Shown: positions 17,254-25,290, numbered from the stretch's first letter. The stretch is 64,000 nt of DNA from Acidobacteriota bacterium (GCA_023410055.1 JAEYQK010000062.1:1-64000), one strand, 5' to 3'. Translations and numbers: made by a program. The notes: a model not told the origin generated them from the letters alone.

Positions 17254-18664
17254 TCGAATCGCTCCCGTTGGTCGTACAGCAATTTTTCTTGTAGATTTCG
17301 TACCGCTGCATGATATCGGAGAACAGCGCGTTCGCCAATTCTCGATATCCGCTTGCAGTGAAGTGGGTATGATCGGCTTGCGCCCACCCAGCGTAGGCCC
17401 ACTGGCGCATCGCACCGTATCCGCCCATGCGTTCGCGTTTGTCCCAGAAGGCACAGCCCAATGCGGCACAGACGTCCCGCTGAGCCTTGATAATCGTAGC
17501 CGTACCCTCAAACGGCTTCCACACCCGCTTTCTGCCCGAACGTGTGAGGAGGTAGCGATCCGGAGGGCCGAGCACGAGGATAGCAGCATCGGGCACGGCC
17601 CGGCGGAGTCGGCCGATGAGGCCGCGAAACATCTCGCTGTAGGCATCGTAGGTCCAGCTTCTATTGCTGGCCTCGTTCGTTCCATAGTCGAGCACGATCA
17701 ACGACGGAGACCGTCGCTGAAAATATGCCTTCTGCATCTCCTCGTCCCACTTCAGAATCTGCGCCGCCTCCGCGCCGTTGATTCCGATAGCCTCATACGT
17801 AACGCCTGAATTTCTGTCGGCGACCACGCCGAGTAGTCGAACGGGGGAATCCGTCATCGTGACTACTTCAACATGATGATCGCCGTCGGGACTGTCGAAC
17901 GCATAGTAGCCAGGACCAGACTCGCCTTTGGTAGATACGGTCGCGATCAGGCGGCTGTCTTGATAGATCGAAACGTCTCCTCCTTCGGGCCGTTGCAGAT
18001 ACTCAAGCTCGCCATAGGTGAACGGCGCATCGAAGCCAATGCGTTCACCGGCGCGTGAAGTCTCAATCGCCAAGCCGCCAAGGCCAAGCAAGCCATCGTT
18101 CGGCTCGCGGAAGTGATTGCCGATGGTCGTCCAGCCGCTGGACTGCTCGCGCTTTGTGCCGTAAATGCGACAGCCCGCGAAAGGATATCCCGCGAACGAA
18201 TAGCCTGCTCCGCCGTTTCCGAACTTCTGCTGCAAGAGACTCCGCATCTGTCCTGTGAACTCGTCGGCAGCCGTATGAGAGTCGCCAAAATGCAGAGCAT
18301 GAACCGTCCGCAGGCTCGAGCTTCGCTCCAACGCATAGAGCTGCGAGAAGAAGCTGTCGAGCGCCTCTGCCTGCTCGATCCAGTCGGCAGACGGATCAGA
18401 CACTTGCTTCCGCACGAACTGTATAGCCGAAGAGCGAACCTTCTCGCTGACTCGCACGGGGGGAACATACGAGCGCGGACGGCCATTGTGCCGCTTCCTG
18501 ACCACCTTCTTCTTCCTGCTCGTCTTCTTCGAGCGAGAAGTCCTGGTGCTGGTGGTCGTCTTCTTTGAACTCGTTTTCTTTCTAGATTGCAGCGCCATCA
18601 GCGGCGACGTCAGCAGAAACGCAAACAGCGCCAATAGCAAAAACAACTTCCGGTAGGAGATCAA
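17228..18664 (-). CDS. SGNH/GDSL hydrolase-type acyltransferase or esterase (second of two)
   Basis: A 478-residue exported protein: signal peptide (residues 1-25), a very basic Lys/Arg/Ser linker (about 28-65), then an SGNH domain. Catalytic residues are visible: Ser129 (HFGDSHTAAD), a block-III Asn330 (YGTNEAS) and Asp431-x-x-His434 (ADHTHF). A beta-sandwich insert of about 150 residues separates the Ser and Asn blocks, as in the upstream paralogue. SGNH proteins paired with MBOATs (AlgJ/AlgX, PatB) move acyl groups onto polysaccharides in the periplasm. It overlaps the previous gene by 4 bp. The basic linker may bind anionic glycan or the wall. Confidence 0.9.
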   Translation of the reverse strand: MISYRKLFLLLALFAFLLTSPLMALQSRKKTSSKKTTTSTRTSRSKKTSRKKKVVRKRHNGRPRSYVPPVRVSEKVRSSAIQFVRKQVSDPSADWIEQAEALDSFFSQLYALERSSSLRTVHALHFGDSHTAADEFTGQMRSLLQQKFGNGGAGYSFAGYPFAGCRIYGTKREQSSGWTTIGNHFREPNDGLLGLGGLAIETSRAGERIGFDAPFTYGELEYLQRPEGGDVSIYQDSRLIATVSTKGESGPGYYAFDSPDGDHHVEVVTMTDSPVRLLGVVADRNSGVTYEAIGINGAEAAQILKWDEEMQKAYFQRRSPSLIVLDYGTNEASNRSWTYDAYSEMFRGLIGRLRRAVPDAAILVLGPPDRYLLTRSGRKRVWKPFEGTATIIKAQRDVCAALGCAFWDKRERMGGYGAMRQWAYAGWAQADHTHFTASGYRELANALFSDIMQRYEIYKKNCCTTNGSDSNGERAANP

Positions 18665-20049
18665 TGCTGCCTCCTGGCTGCACGACGAGCCTGCGCGAAC
18701 GCCGTATGGGGCTTCGGCGCTTGTCGCACTTTGTAGCGAGTGAATCCCATCATGAGCTGCTTTGTGAACGCTTCAGCCACGATGCGGGCGCCCTTGGGCG
18801 AAGGATGAATCAAGTCGGCAGCGACCATGCGTGGTTGCTTTTCGTACCAGCGGGCCATGGTCGAATCTCCGCCCATCGCCTCAAAGGTGTTGAAGAAGCC
18901 GCAACCGGTTTCCTTCGCAACTCGCTCCTGAATAGCGATGATCTCCGGGATGGTCTCCATCGTCTTGATCGAGGCGCCGTTGCGCTTACCCCTGTCCATC
19001 GGACTCATAATAAGGATCGAGGTCTCAGGTATTGCCGCTCGCACCTTGCTTATGGCCATCAGCAGCTCTTCCTCGTACTGTTTGTGGACAAACGAAGCGA
19101 ACCCTGCCTCATTGGTTCCGTAATTGATGATCAACAGATCCGGGCTTCGGTGTCGCAGTTCCTGTGCCCAATTCCTCTGAGCGAAAACTCGCGACATCAC
19201 GATCGTCGACGCGCCATTCAAACCGAGACTGTCATAGGTTACGCCCGGGCCGCTTCGCTCAAAGGACACCCCGAACACCCGTACCGAGCCGCTGGTCACC
19301 TTAACTTCTATTTTGTTCGCCTGTGCCGGCAGCGATACCGACTGGAAACCAGGCGCGCCTGCCGGGCCCGCCGTCTTCACCGCTCCGACTTCTTTGCCGT
19401 CGGCAATCACGGCAAGATCACCGCCTTGCGGTTGGCTTTCGTACGCAATCTCGATCTGCGAGTAGTGGTCGTGCAGGTTGAACCGCGTGCTCGCGCCAAC
19501 TGCCCCGACGAACACAGCGCCGCCGAGTCCCAAACCGGTCGGTTTTGTCGTGTCCACCGCTGTCGTGATGTGCCAGTTCGAGCCGCTGACGTCGATCCCC
19601 GTATGCTGGTACCAAGCCCACGGCTTGCTCACGAAGATGAAGCCGTGTCCGGCATTGCCAAACCGTTGCTGAAAAATCTGGCGGGCATCACCCGTAATCA
19701 AGTCGGCAGTCGTCGGCGAGTCCCCATAGTGGACTACCCGTACCTTGGCGGAGGGCTCTCCTCGTTCGGCACTGGCCAAGGCGGCATAGAAATGATCGAG
19801 GGCGCCGGAATCATCCACAAGAAATGTGGTCTGGACTCGTGCGGTGGCCGGAGTAAGCTCCCCCTCTTCCTTAACCGGCATGATCGGCAGCGGCGGTGTA
19901 GCGTCGTCATCGAATTGCGCCATCGACTGCAGGAATTCCCTGCCGAGGTTCTTGTCCATTCCCTTCGACGCGCTTACCTCACGAATAGCCACCATCGCTG
20001 CCGTGAACGTCAGCAGTGCCAGAGCCGTTTTGACCGGAAACGCTGCCAT
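18661..20049 (-). CDS. SGNH/GDSL hydrolase-type protein (first of two)
   Basis: A 462-residue exported protein, paralogous to the next gene but without the basic linker. It has an N-terminal signal anchor (residues 7-22), Ser111 (VVHYGDSPTT), Asn313 (YGTNEAGF) and Asp412-x-x-His415 (ADLIHPSP). A beta-rich insert lies between the blocks. The start ATG overlaps the MBOAT stop by one base (TAATG) and its stop overlaps the next start by four (ATGA). It probably acts in the periplasm, accepting acyl groups exported by the MBOAT, by analogy with AlgI-AlgJ-AlgX. Confidence 0.9.
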   Translation of the reverse strand: MAAFPVKTALALLTFTAAMVAIREVSASKGMDKNLGREFLQSMAQFDDDATPPLPIMPVKEEGELTPATARVQTTFLVDDSGALDHFYAALASAERGEPSAKVRVVHYGDSPTTADLITGDARQIFQQRFGNAGHGFIFVSKPWAWYQHTGIDVSGSNWHITTAVDTTKPTGLGLGGAVFVGAVGASTRFNLHDHYSQIEIAYESQPQGGDLAVIADGKEVGAVKTAGPAGAPGFQSVSLPAQANKIEVKVTSGSVRVFGVSFERSGPGVTYDSLGLNGASTIVMSRVFAQRNWAQELRHRSPDLLIINYGTNEAGFASFVHKQYEEELLMAISKVRAAIPETSILIMSPMDRGKRNGASIKTMETIPEIIAIQERVAKETGCGFFNTFEAMGGDSTMARWYEKQPRMVAADLIHPSPKGARIVAEAFTKQLMMGFTRYKVRQAPKPHTAFAQARRAARRQH

Positions 20050-21425
20050 TAGAAATTGCTGTAAACAAACGGGACCGAACCGCGTCCCGCCAAGAATTGA
20101 AGCGCAATAACGATCCCCGCCAGCGCCGCGCCCTGAACCACGAACGGCGCGCGGCCGAAGTAGTCTTCAAGGCGCGAGTACCACGTTTTGGGAAGCACGC
20201 AGAACACGACGGCCACAGACAGCACTCCGACCATGGGTTGAGTGATGTTCGAGACCGAATAGGTCATCGAAGCGATCCGGCCAAGCACGGCCCAGGCTTC
20301 CTTCACGGTGGCCGCCCGGAAGAACACCCAGGCAAAGCACACGAACACGAAAGTCAGGGCAGTGCTAAGCCAGGTGCCTAACAGTGTCGGAGTCCGCCGT
20401 CCACGCCAGGTCTGAAAGAGTCTCACGACGGCCAGCGCGGAACCGTGCAGCAGTCCCCAAATGGCAAAGTTCCAGGTAAGGCCGTGCCACAGCCCGCCCA
20501 GGATCATCGTGATAACCGAGTTTATGTACGCCCAAGGCTTCCACTTTCGCGAACTCGGCAGCGCCCAGAAATAGAGGTACTCCATCAGCCAGCGGGAGAA
20601 AGTGATATGCCAGCGCTTCCAAAACTCAATGACCGACACCGACAGGTATGGCCGGTTGAAGTTGTCCGGCAACTGCAGCCCAAAGAACTGCCCGACGCCC
20701 ATGGCGATGTCCGTGTAGCCCGAAAAGTCGTAATAGAGCTGAAGTGCGTAGCCGAAAACGCCAATCAGGACTTCGGCCCCACTGTACAGGGTCGGCGTGT
20801 CGAAGACGCGGTTGACCAGGTTGTCAGCCAGATAGTCGGCAATAAGCAGCTTCTTGACGAGGCCGACGCCGATCAGCAGCATGGCCCGGCCCCCGTCGGC
20901 CTTGGTCAACTGGAACGGGCGCTCAAGCTGCTTGATCAGGCCTGAAAGCCGATTGATCGGGCCCGCGATAATCACAACGAATAATGAGGTACTGGTCAGA
21001 TGGGCAAGGTAGCTTCGGGTCGTCTCCCCATCGCCGCGGTAAGCGTCAATTGTGTAGGTGAGCGACTGGAAACAGTAGAACGAGAGGCTCAGCGGGAAGA
21101 TCCACGCGTACTTGGCCGACAGCGCCAGCGGGACGCACTTCGCGCCCACCAGCAGGCCCAGGTTGACCAACAGGCTAATGGACAGCAGAAACCTGCGAAT
21201 CCCGACGCGCGGTTTGCTTGCTGCCTGCAATCCAAGCCCGACTAGATAGTCGGTCGTGGCGGCGGCAGTAATAAGGACGGGATAGAAAAGCCCGAAGCGC
21301 GCCAGAAAGAAGAGGTTTGCCAGTAGCAGGGCGGCCATCCGCAGCCTGCGGCTCGGCGCGCACAGCCAGTACAGCAGGCAGGCAATGCCGGCAAACACGA
21401 AATAGGTCGGGCTCATCGGGGCCAT
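20049..21425 (-). CDS. MBOAT family membrane O-acyltransferase (AlgI-like)
   Basis: About 458 residues with at least ten membrane segments and the MBOAT core: YYDFSGYTDIAMGVGQFFGL, NFNRPYLSVSVIEFWKRWH and the catalytic His in LGGLWHGLTWNFAIWG. AlgI-type members pass acyl groups from a cytoplasmic donor across the inner membrane for polysaccharide O-acylation. The start is placed at an ATG just before the first membrane segment; an in-frame upstream start (21464) would add a Cys-rich tail. It is the first gene of the six-gene operon. Whether the donor is acetyl-CoA or the operon's own acyl-ACP is the key open question. Confidence 0.95.
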   Translation of the reverse strand: MAPMSPTYFVFAGIACLLYWLCAPSRRLRMAALLLANLFFLARFGLFYPVLITAAATTDYLVGLGLQAASKPRVGIRRFLLSISLLVNLGLLVGAKCVPLALSAKYAWIFPLSLSFYCFQSLTYTIDAYRGDGETTRSYLAHLTSTSLFVVIIAGPINRLSGLIKQLERPFQLTKADGGRAMLLIGVGLVKKLLIADYLADNLVNRVFDTPTLYSGAEVLIGVFGYALQLYYDFSGYTDIAMGVGQFFGLQLPDNFNRPYLSVSVIEFWKRWHITFSRWLMEYLYFWALPSSRKWKPWAYINSVITMILGGLWHGLTWNFAIWGLLHGSALAVVRLFQTWRGRRTPTLLGTWLSTALTFVFVCFAWVFFRAATVKEAWAVLGRIASMTYSVSNITQPMVGVLSVAVVFCVLPKTWYSRLEDYFGRAPFVVQGAALAGIVIALQFLAGRGSVPFVYSNF

Positions 21426-21651
21426 GGCGCAAAGTCCCTGAACGCACAAATCGGCGGGCACCACTGCGCCTGCGTACGAAGTGGCTTTGTCGCAAATCTG
21501 ACGTGCTCGCCTTAGTTCGTATACCTTAAGCCAAAATCAGGTGAAAAACCAGCGTTCTCGACAGGCAACTTACCTTAGTAATCCGAGCATCTTAAAGTTA
21601 TTGTTTGTAGTAACTTAGGCCCTCCAGAGCTTGCCATCGGACACGATTTGA

Positions 21652-21680
21652 TTGCCTTAAGTCCTTTGCGTTCATATAAT
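21652..21680 (+). promoter_or_regulatory. Sigma70-like promoter for rlpA
   Basis: TTGCCT and a perfect TATAAT are 17 bp apart, about 48 bp upstream of the rlpA start. The region is shared with the divergent MBOAT operon. Confidence 0.65.
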
Positions 21681-21699
21681 TTAGGGTACTAAGGACGAG

Positions 21700-21714
21700 G
21701 CCCTAACTTAGGGC
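21700..21714. promoter_or_regulatory. Palindrome GCCCTAACTTAGGGC, candidate operator
   Basis: A perfect 7-bp inverted repeat with a single central base lies about 20 bp after the -10 box of the rlpA promoter, where a repressor would block elongation. TTAGGG and TTAGG motifs recur nearby (21615, 21681, 21723). No known regulator site is recognised. Confidence 0.5.
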
Positions 21715-21727
21715 AGATGGGGTTAGG

Positions 21728-22327
21728 GTGAACTACTCGACTTTGAAATATCGTATGGCGATTCTGCTCGTGCTGGTGGCAATCCTGGCCAGTCTGGGCA
21801 TGAGTTCGCCGAAGACAGCCGAGATGGCGGCGGCAAGCATCCCGCGCCTCGGCGATTTGGCTCCACCACCACTACCGGCAGCACCTATCCCGCCTGCTCT
21901 CTCTTCTCCGGCGCCCCCCGCCAAGCCCAGTTCCCTCGACGGCAATGCTACCTGGTACGGCAAGGTACTGCACGGGCATCGCACCGCCAGCGGAGAGCGC
22001 TTTGACATGTTCCGTTTCACGGCCGCGCACAACTCGCTGCCGTTCGGAACCCACATCAAGGTGACGAACAGGCGTAACGGCCGATGGGTGGTTGTGAAGG
22101 TTACCGATCGAGGCATTCTCGGCCCCGGACGGGTTCTTGACCTGTCCTACGCCGCCGCGAAGCAACTCGGAATGCTGAAGTCAGGCGTTGAATCGGTCAA
22201 AATCGAGAAAATCGACCCCAAGCTGGTTACGGCCAAGTTCGGCCAGACCCCAGCCGCGGGTCGTCCCAAGCCTCAGTCAAAGACCCAGCCTGTACGCCAG
22301 GCGAAAGCCCTGCCCGCCCAAAGATAG
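21728..22327 (+). CDS. rlpA: RlpA family septal-ring lytic transglycosylase-like protein
   Basis: A 199-residue exported protein. It has a signal anchor (residues about 9-27), a Pro-rich linker and a double-psi beta-barrel domain with GNATWYGKVLHGHRTASGER and VVVKVTDRGILGPGRVLDLS, the signature of RlpA, which cleaves denuded peptidoglycan at the septum. No C-terminal SPOR domain is present; a short basic Pro/Gln tail takes its place. The start is GTG (21728) or possibly ATG (21755). The promoter is identified just upstream. Confidence 0.92.
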   Translation: MNYSTLKYRMAILLVLVAILASLGMSSPKTAEMAAASIPRLGDLAPPPLPAAPIPPALSSPAPPAKPSSLDGNATWYGKVLHGHRTASGERFDMFRFTAAHNSLPFGTHIKVTNRRNGRWVVVKVTDRGILGPGRVLDLSYAAAKQLGMLKSGVESVKIEKIDPKLVTAKFGQTPAAGRPKPQSKTQPVRQAKALPAQR

Positions 22328-22343
22328 CTCCCGCTGATACCCC

Positions 22344-22438
22344 GCTTGAACGGGCCACCACCACGCCAACTACGGGCTTGAACGGGCCACCGATCTCGTC
22401 CTCCCACTCAAGCCAGAATCAGGCTTGAATGGGCCACC
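22344..22438 (+). repeat. Three copies of a 16-bp intergenic motif
   Basis: GCTTGAACGGGCCACC occurs at 22344-22359 and 22376-22391 and, with one change, at 22423-22438. A fourth, exact copy lies in reverse at 24126-24141. Spacing is irregular (32 and 47 bp), so this is a dispersed intergenic repeat and not a CRISPR array. Confidence 0.75.
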
Positions 22439-22604
22439 ATCGGCACAGCTTGTTCTAACTCCGGAACATCTGCTTCGACATTCCCATTGAACTCGCGCGG
22501 CGATGGTGGTACAAAGGTGCCGTTTTCAAACGACCATCTTTGCGTACGCTCTACTTGCGATGTTGCAAGTCAGTTACGCCTACCCCCTCCCCCTGGGGGT
22601 TGAC

Positions 22605-22624
22605 TGTACGACTGATGATCTAAA
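22605..22624 (+). repeat. Copy 1 of a dispersed 20-bp motif
   Basis: TGTACGACTGATGATCTAAA recurs at 55040-55059 with one mismatch. Both copies follow a C-run/G-run segment (CCCCCTCCCCCTGGGGG here). Both lie between genes. Confidence 0.6.
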
Positions 22625-22642
22625 CGAGTTAGCTGCAAAAAT

Positions 22643-22682
22643 CTGACTGACGCTGACTGACGTTTGACTGACAGTCGACTGA
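22643..22682 (+). repeat. 10-bp tandem repeat (GACTGAC-type)
   Basis: About four imperfect units of CTGACTGACG follow each other. They lie in the 600-bp gene-free region between rlpA and the small membrane protein gene. The rest of that region (22440-22590, 22690-22910) shows no gene. Confidence 0.6.
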
Positions 22683-22928
22683 AGATTTCGGGCCCCGCCG
22701 TATCGCAGCAAAGTTACTAAGTTGTCACGCCGAGCGAGGGCGGTATTACAACCGCCGTCCGAGTCGAGGGACCTGCATCATCGCGGAACCACTGTAGCAG
22801 TGATTTGCGCGAAGTGAACAAGGGGCTGTGGAAATTCCGGGAAATGGAACAAGGGGATGCTAGGCCCACATCTGCCATTACCGGGCAGAGATGGGGCACC
22901 CGGCTCTGAGACGAAAGGAGCTGCTGTT

Positions 22929-23048
22929 ATGGTCTGGCCGTGGGAGCAATTTAGCTGGGGAATATTCTGGGCTATTATTGCCGCATTCGCCATTCGTGGA
23001 ATTGTTCGCGGTATCCTCAACTTGATCGCCGCGATGATCAACTCATAA
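22929..23048 (+). CDS. 39-residue membrane protein
   Basis: The frame encodes a short protein with a Trp-rich N terminus (MVWPWEQFSWGIFW) running into one hydrophobic helix and a C-terminal amphipathic stretch (GIVRGILNLIAAMINS). AGGAG lies 8 nt upstream of the ATG. It is 55 bp from the protease gene on the same strand. Small membrane peptides of this kind include toxin-like peptides and protease or transporter regulators; nothing specific is recognised. Confidence 0.6.
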   Translation: MVWPWEQFSWGIFWAIIAAFAIRGIVRGILNLIAAMINS

Positions 23049-23103
23049 AAAAGCTGAAATTCAGCACGGTAGACAGGGTAGCTACCGTTTGGACGGCGAG
23101 AAC

Positions 23104-24042
23104 ATGTCGAAACGAATTGATTTCGCGAAGCAACGCAGAGTTCAGGGACGATCTTTGAGCTTGGCTGTCAGGGACCTCGTGGAGTCATTGAACCCACTCG
23201 CCGAAGAGCAGGGTTTCGATCTCCGTGCGCGTTTGGACGAGGCTTTTGCGCGAGGCTCCGAAGAGACACGGCTCTTGGCCGAGCGCCTGCAACAATCAGT
23301 GGTGCCTCTGTTTATCAGCAATACGGACGGGCACCTCGACAGAATCGGTTCTTGCGTCCTCGTGCGCTTGGATTCGGACTTCTTTGTGTTCACGGCGGCT
23401 CACGTAATACGTGAGGCCGGCAACGCGCTGTTCTTTGCGCCCTCCGAAGGCAGAGGTGGAAAGTTGCTACCGCTGCCCCCATGTACAGCCCACCTAAGAT
23501 CCTCAGGGCGTAATGACGATCTCGATGTTGCTGTGCTGGCCCTGCCTTCGGGACAACTGGGTTGTTTTCAGCAGCACGTCTTTCTGTCTGGCAATGAGAT
23601 CGATCAAGACGACCGCCCAGACGACCAAGGGCTTGGGTCTTTCTATTTCGTCCTCGGCTATTCTGCATCCAGGACGCAAGTGCAGATTTCCAGAAAACTG
23701 CGTCGTATACATCAAAGCTCATTTCACTGTCGTACAGGCCCAGTAACCCCGGCCGAATACCTAGAGGAGCAGCTCTCGCAGGCGGATCATATAGCGCTCG
23801 ACTTTGATCACAAGGAAACCGTGATTGGAGGTACACGCGTCAACCCACCAAGGCTTCAGGGAGTCAGTGGCGGGGGCGTATTTCATATCTCGCGAGCAAC
23901 GAACAGAGGCCCTCTTGTCGCGATTGCGATACAGAATCGACGCCATTCCCGGCTCATTGTGGGCACAAGAATCAAGCACTTCCTTGGAATGGTTCGCGAA
24001 CTGAAAAGCGGCGCGGCCCACTCCAGCATTAACAGGAGCTAG
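23104..24042 (+). CDS. Trypsin-like serine protease (S1 fold), cytoplasmic
   Basis: About 312 residues with a complete chymotrypsin-type triad: His100 (FTAAHVIREA), Asp141 (DDLDVAVL) and Ser255 (GVSGGGVF). A helical N-terminal region of about 65 residues precedes the protease domain. There is no signal peptide, unlike HtrA proteases, and no PDZ domain. Such solitary intracellular trypsin-like proteins occur in bacterial accessory regions, sometimes with defence genes. An in-frame TTG (23089) is an alternative start. A repeat-rich region and the RAYT gene follow. Confidence 0.85.
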   Translation: MSKRIDFAKQRRVQGRSLSLAVRDLVESLNPLAEEQGFDLRARLDEAFARGSEETRLLAERLQQSVVPLFISNTDGHLDRIGSCVLVRLDSDFFVFTAAHVIREAGNALFFAPSEGRGGKLLPLPPCTAHLRSSGRNDDLDVAVLALPSGQLGCFQQHVFLSGNEIDQDDRPDDQGLGSFYFVLGYSASRTQVQISRKLRRIHQSSFHCRTGPVTPAEYLEEQLSQADHIALDFDHKETVIGGTRVNPPRLQGVSGGGVFHISRATNRGPLVAIAIQNRRHSRLIVGTRIKHFLGMVRELKSGAAHSSINRS

Positions 24043-24125
24043 TGGTGGCCCAACTGAAGTCGCCGGTTTGCTTTGAGTGGGGCGATTCGCAAAATGCGGT
24101 CTGCCCCAAAACCGCACAATGGGCA

Positions 24126-24141
24126 GGTGGCCCGTTCAAGC
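24126..24141 (-). repeat. Fourth, inverted copy of GCTTGAACGGGCCACC
   Basis: An exact reverse complement of the motif at 22344. It lies in the 340-bp gene-free stretch upstream of the RAYT gene, which also carries GTTTGCTTTGAGT (24066-24078), a segment that recurs at 25056-25068. Confidence 0.7.
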
Positions 24142-24196
24142 CCGGTGTTGGCTTGAGCGGGTCTACGATGTTCCGATTCTAGAAATCAATCGAGTC

Positions 24197-24217
24197 GGCC
24201 GGGTGGCCCGGCCTGAC
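24197..24217 (+). repeat. Outer REP-like hairpin, left of RAYT
   Basis: GGCCGGG TGG CCCGGCC is a perfect 7-bp stem with a 3-nt loop, followed by TGAC. A near-identical inverted copy lies at 25003-25024 on the other side of the transposase, and a diverged copy lies near 34806-34826. Confidence 0.75.
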
Positions 24218-24257
24218 GGTCATTCCGATTGAAACCTTCTGAGTTACGAAGAAGCAT

Positions 24258-24297
24258 AGGGTGCCCCATTCTCGCGCAGCGAGGGTGGGGCCTTTGA
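24258..24297 (+). repeat. Inner REP-like hairpin, left of RAYT
   Basis: A 13-bp stem (two G-T pairs) with loop GCA is formed by 24263-24275 and 24279-24291. The same roughly 39-bp unit occurs in inverted orientation at 24918-24956 with loop TTC. Together they bracket the RAYT gene like terminal inverted repeats. A third copy lies at 34856. Confidence 0.85.
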
Positions 24298-24382
24298 TTT
24301 CCTATCTGCTACCGCGTTTCGGATTTCGTAACAGAAGCAATGTTGTACGAATCAGGAGCACATTGCGCGTTAATGTCGTCCC

Positions 24383-24970
24383 ATGCCTTGGGGACTCAAG
24401 CGGTTTCACGGAACGCGCGACCTTCACTTCATTACCTTCAGTTGTTATCGTCGCCAGCCGTTGCTCAGTAGCTCTCGGGCGAAACGTACCTTCGAAGTGG
24501 TCCTCGAACAGGTACGGCGACAATACAACTTCTTCATCACTGGCTATGTCGTCATGCCCGAGCACGTGCATCTTCTGATGAGCGAGCCTGAAGACAAGAA
24601 ACTCGCGTCGGCGCTGCAAGTGCTCAAACAACTGGTCGCGCAACGGCTGGGTGGACATCAATTCTGGCAGCCGCGTTACTACGACTTCAACGTCTGGAGC
24701 GAGCTCAAGTGCAAAGAGAAGCTTCGCTACCTCCACCGGAATCCGGTGAAGCGCGGACTCGTTGCAGCCCCCGAAGATTGGGAATGGAGCAGCTTTCGCC
24801 ATTGGCTGACGGGCGAAACCGGTGTTGTTGAGATCGAGTCTCAGTGGACCGCGCGTCGGCGCGAGGTGATGGGCATGCCACTTAAGGTAAAGATAATCAC
24901 AACAGACCCAAAAGCCCAAAAGGCCCCACCCTCGCTTCGCGAGAATGGGGCACCCTCCAGATTGTCGTAG
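24383..24970 (+). CDS. REP-associated tyrosine transposase (RAYT, Y1 transposase family)
   Basis: A 195-residue HUH single-strand transposase. The HUH motif is His61-Val-His63 in VVMPEHVHLLMSE and the catalytic Tyr is Tyr100 (or Tyr99) in QPRYYDFNVW, followed by KLRYLHRNPVKRGLV, a family signature. RAYTs bind and cleave REP hairpins and are domesticated relatives of IS200/IS605. The last 15 or so residues are translated from the right-hand REP hairpin, which suggests that the native stop has been lost or that the element reads into its own end. All catalytic motifs are intact. Confidence 0.93.
   Translation: MPWGLKRFHGTRDLHFITFSCYRRQPLLSSSRAKRTFEVVLEQVRRQYNFFITGYVVMPEHVHLLMSEPEDKKLASALQVLKQLVAQRLGGHQFWQPRYYDFNVWSELKCKEKLRYLHRNPVKRGLVAAPEDWEWSSFRHWLTGETGVVEIESQWTARRREVMGMPLKVKIITTDPKAQKAPPSLRENGAPSRLS
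24918..24956 (-). repeat. Inner REP-like hairpin, right of RAYT
   Basis: Inverted copy of the unit at 24258. The stem is 24923-24935 with 24939-24951 and the loop is TTC. It overlaps the 3' end of the transposase coding sequence. Confidence 0.85.
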
Positions 24971-25002
24971 AACGATGAATCAACTCTTAACTACAGTCGC
25001 AT

Positions 25003-25024
25003 GTCAGGACGGGCCACCCGGCCC
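25003..25024 (-). repeat. Outer REP-like hairpin, right of RAYT
   Basis: The reverse complement matches the left outer hairpin (GGGCCGGGTGGCCCG then CCTGAC). The following 25025-25068 repeats in direct orientation two segments found left of the RAYT (GATTCT.GAAAT.A.TCGA and GTTTGCTTTGAGT). The rest of the gap to 25290 shows no gene. Confidence 0.7.
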
Positions 25025-25290
25025 TGTTCGGATTCTGGAAATTAGTCGATCTGGCGTTTGCTTTGAGTCAGTAGATGTCAGAGTCGGAGTTCGGTGCGAG
25101 ATTTGTGGCGAGTTTTTGATCCGAGGCGTTCTCGTGAGGGTAGGGATTCCTCGCTGCGCTCGGAATGACAATCTTGCTCTTACGAATGGATTGAAACGTT
25201 TTCACGCGGGAGATTTCCCAACCGGGAAGAAGGCTTCGGGACGGCTGGCCCACACAGTGGTCCATGCGGATTTCGGCGGGGCAGGACCGT

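Noticed and set aside
17254..17685. N-terminal extension of the ACP frame
   Set aside because: This part lies out of frame inside the SGNH gene and has no homology; only the last 78 codons form the ACP.
18664..20052. Long open frame antisense to the first SGNH gene
   Set aside because: It mirrors the codon bias of the real gene, encodes no recognisable domain and lacks a ribosome binding site. Similar antisense frames at 14013-15134, 49098-50309 and 61563-62750 were rejected for the same reason.
22344..22438. Short repeats resembling a CRISPR array
   Set aside because: Units are only 16 bp, spacing is irregular (32 and 47 bp), a fourth copy is inverted 1.7 kb away, and no cas gene is present.
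24043..24382. A Rho-independent terminator for the protease gene
   Set aside because: The strong hairpins here lack T-runs and belong to the repeat family around the RAYT gene.
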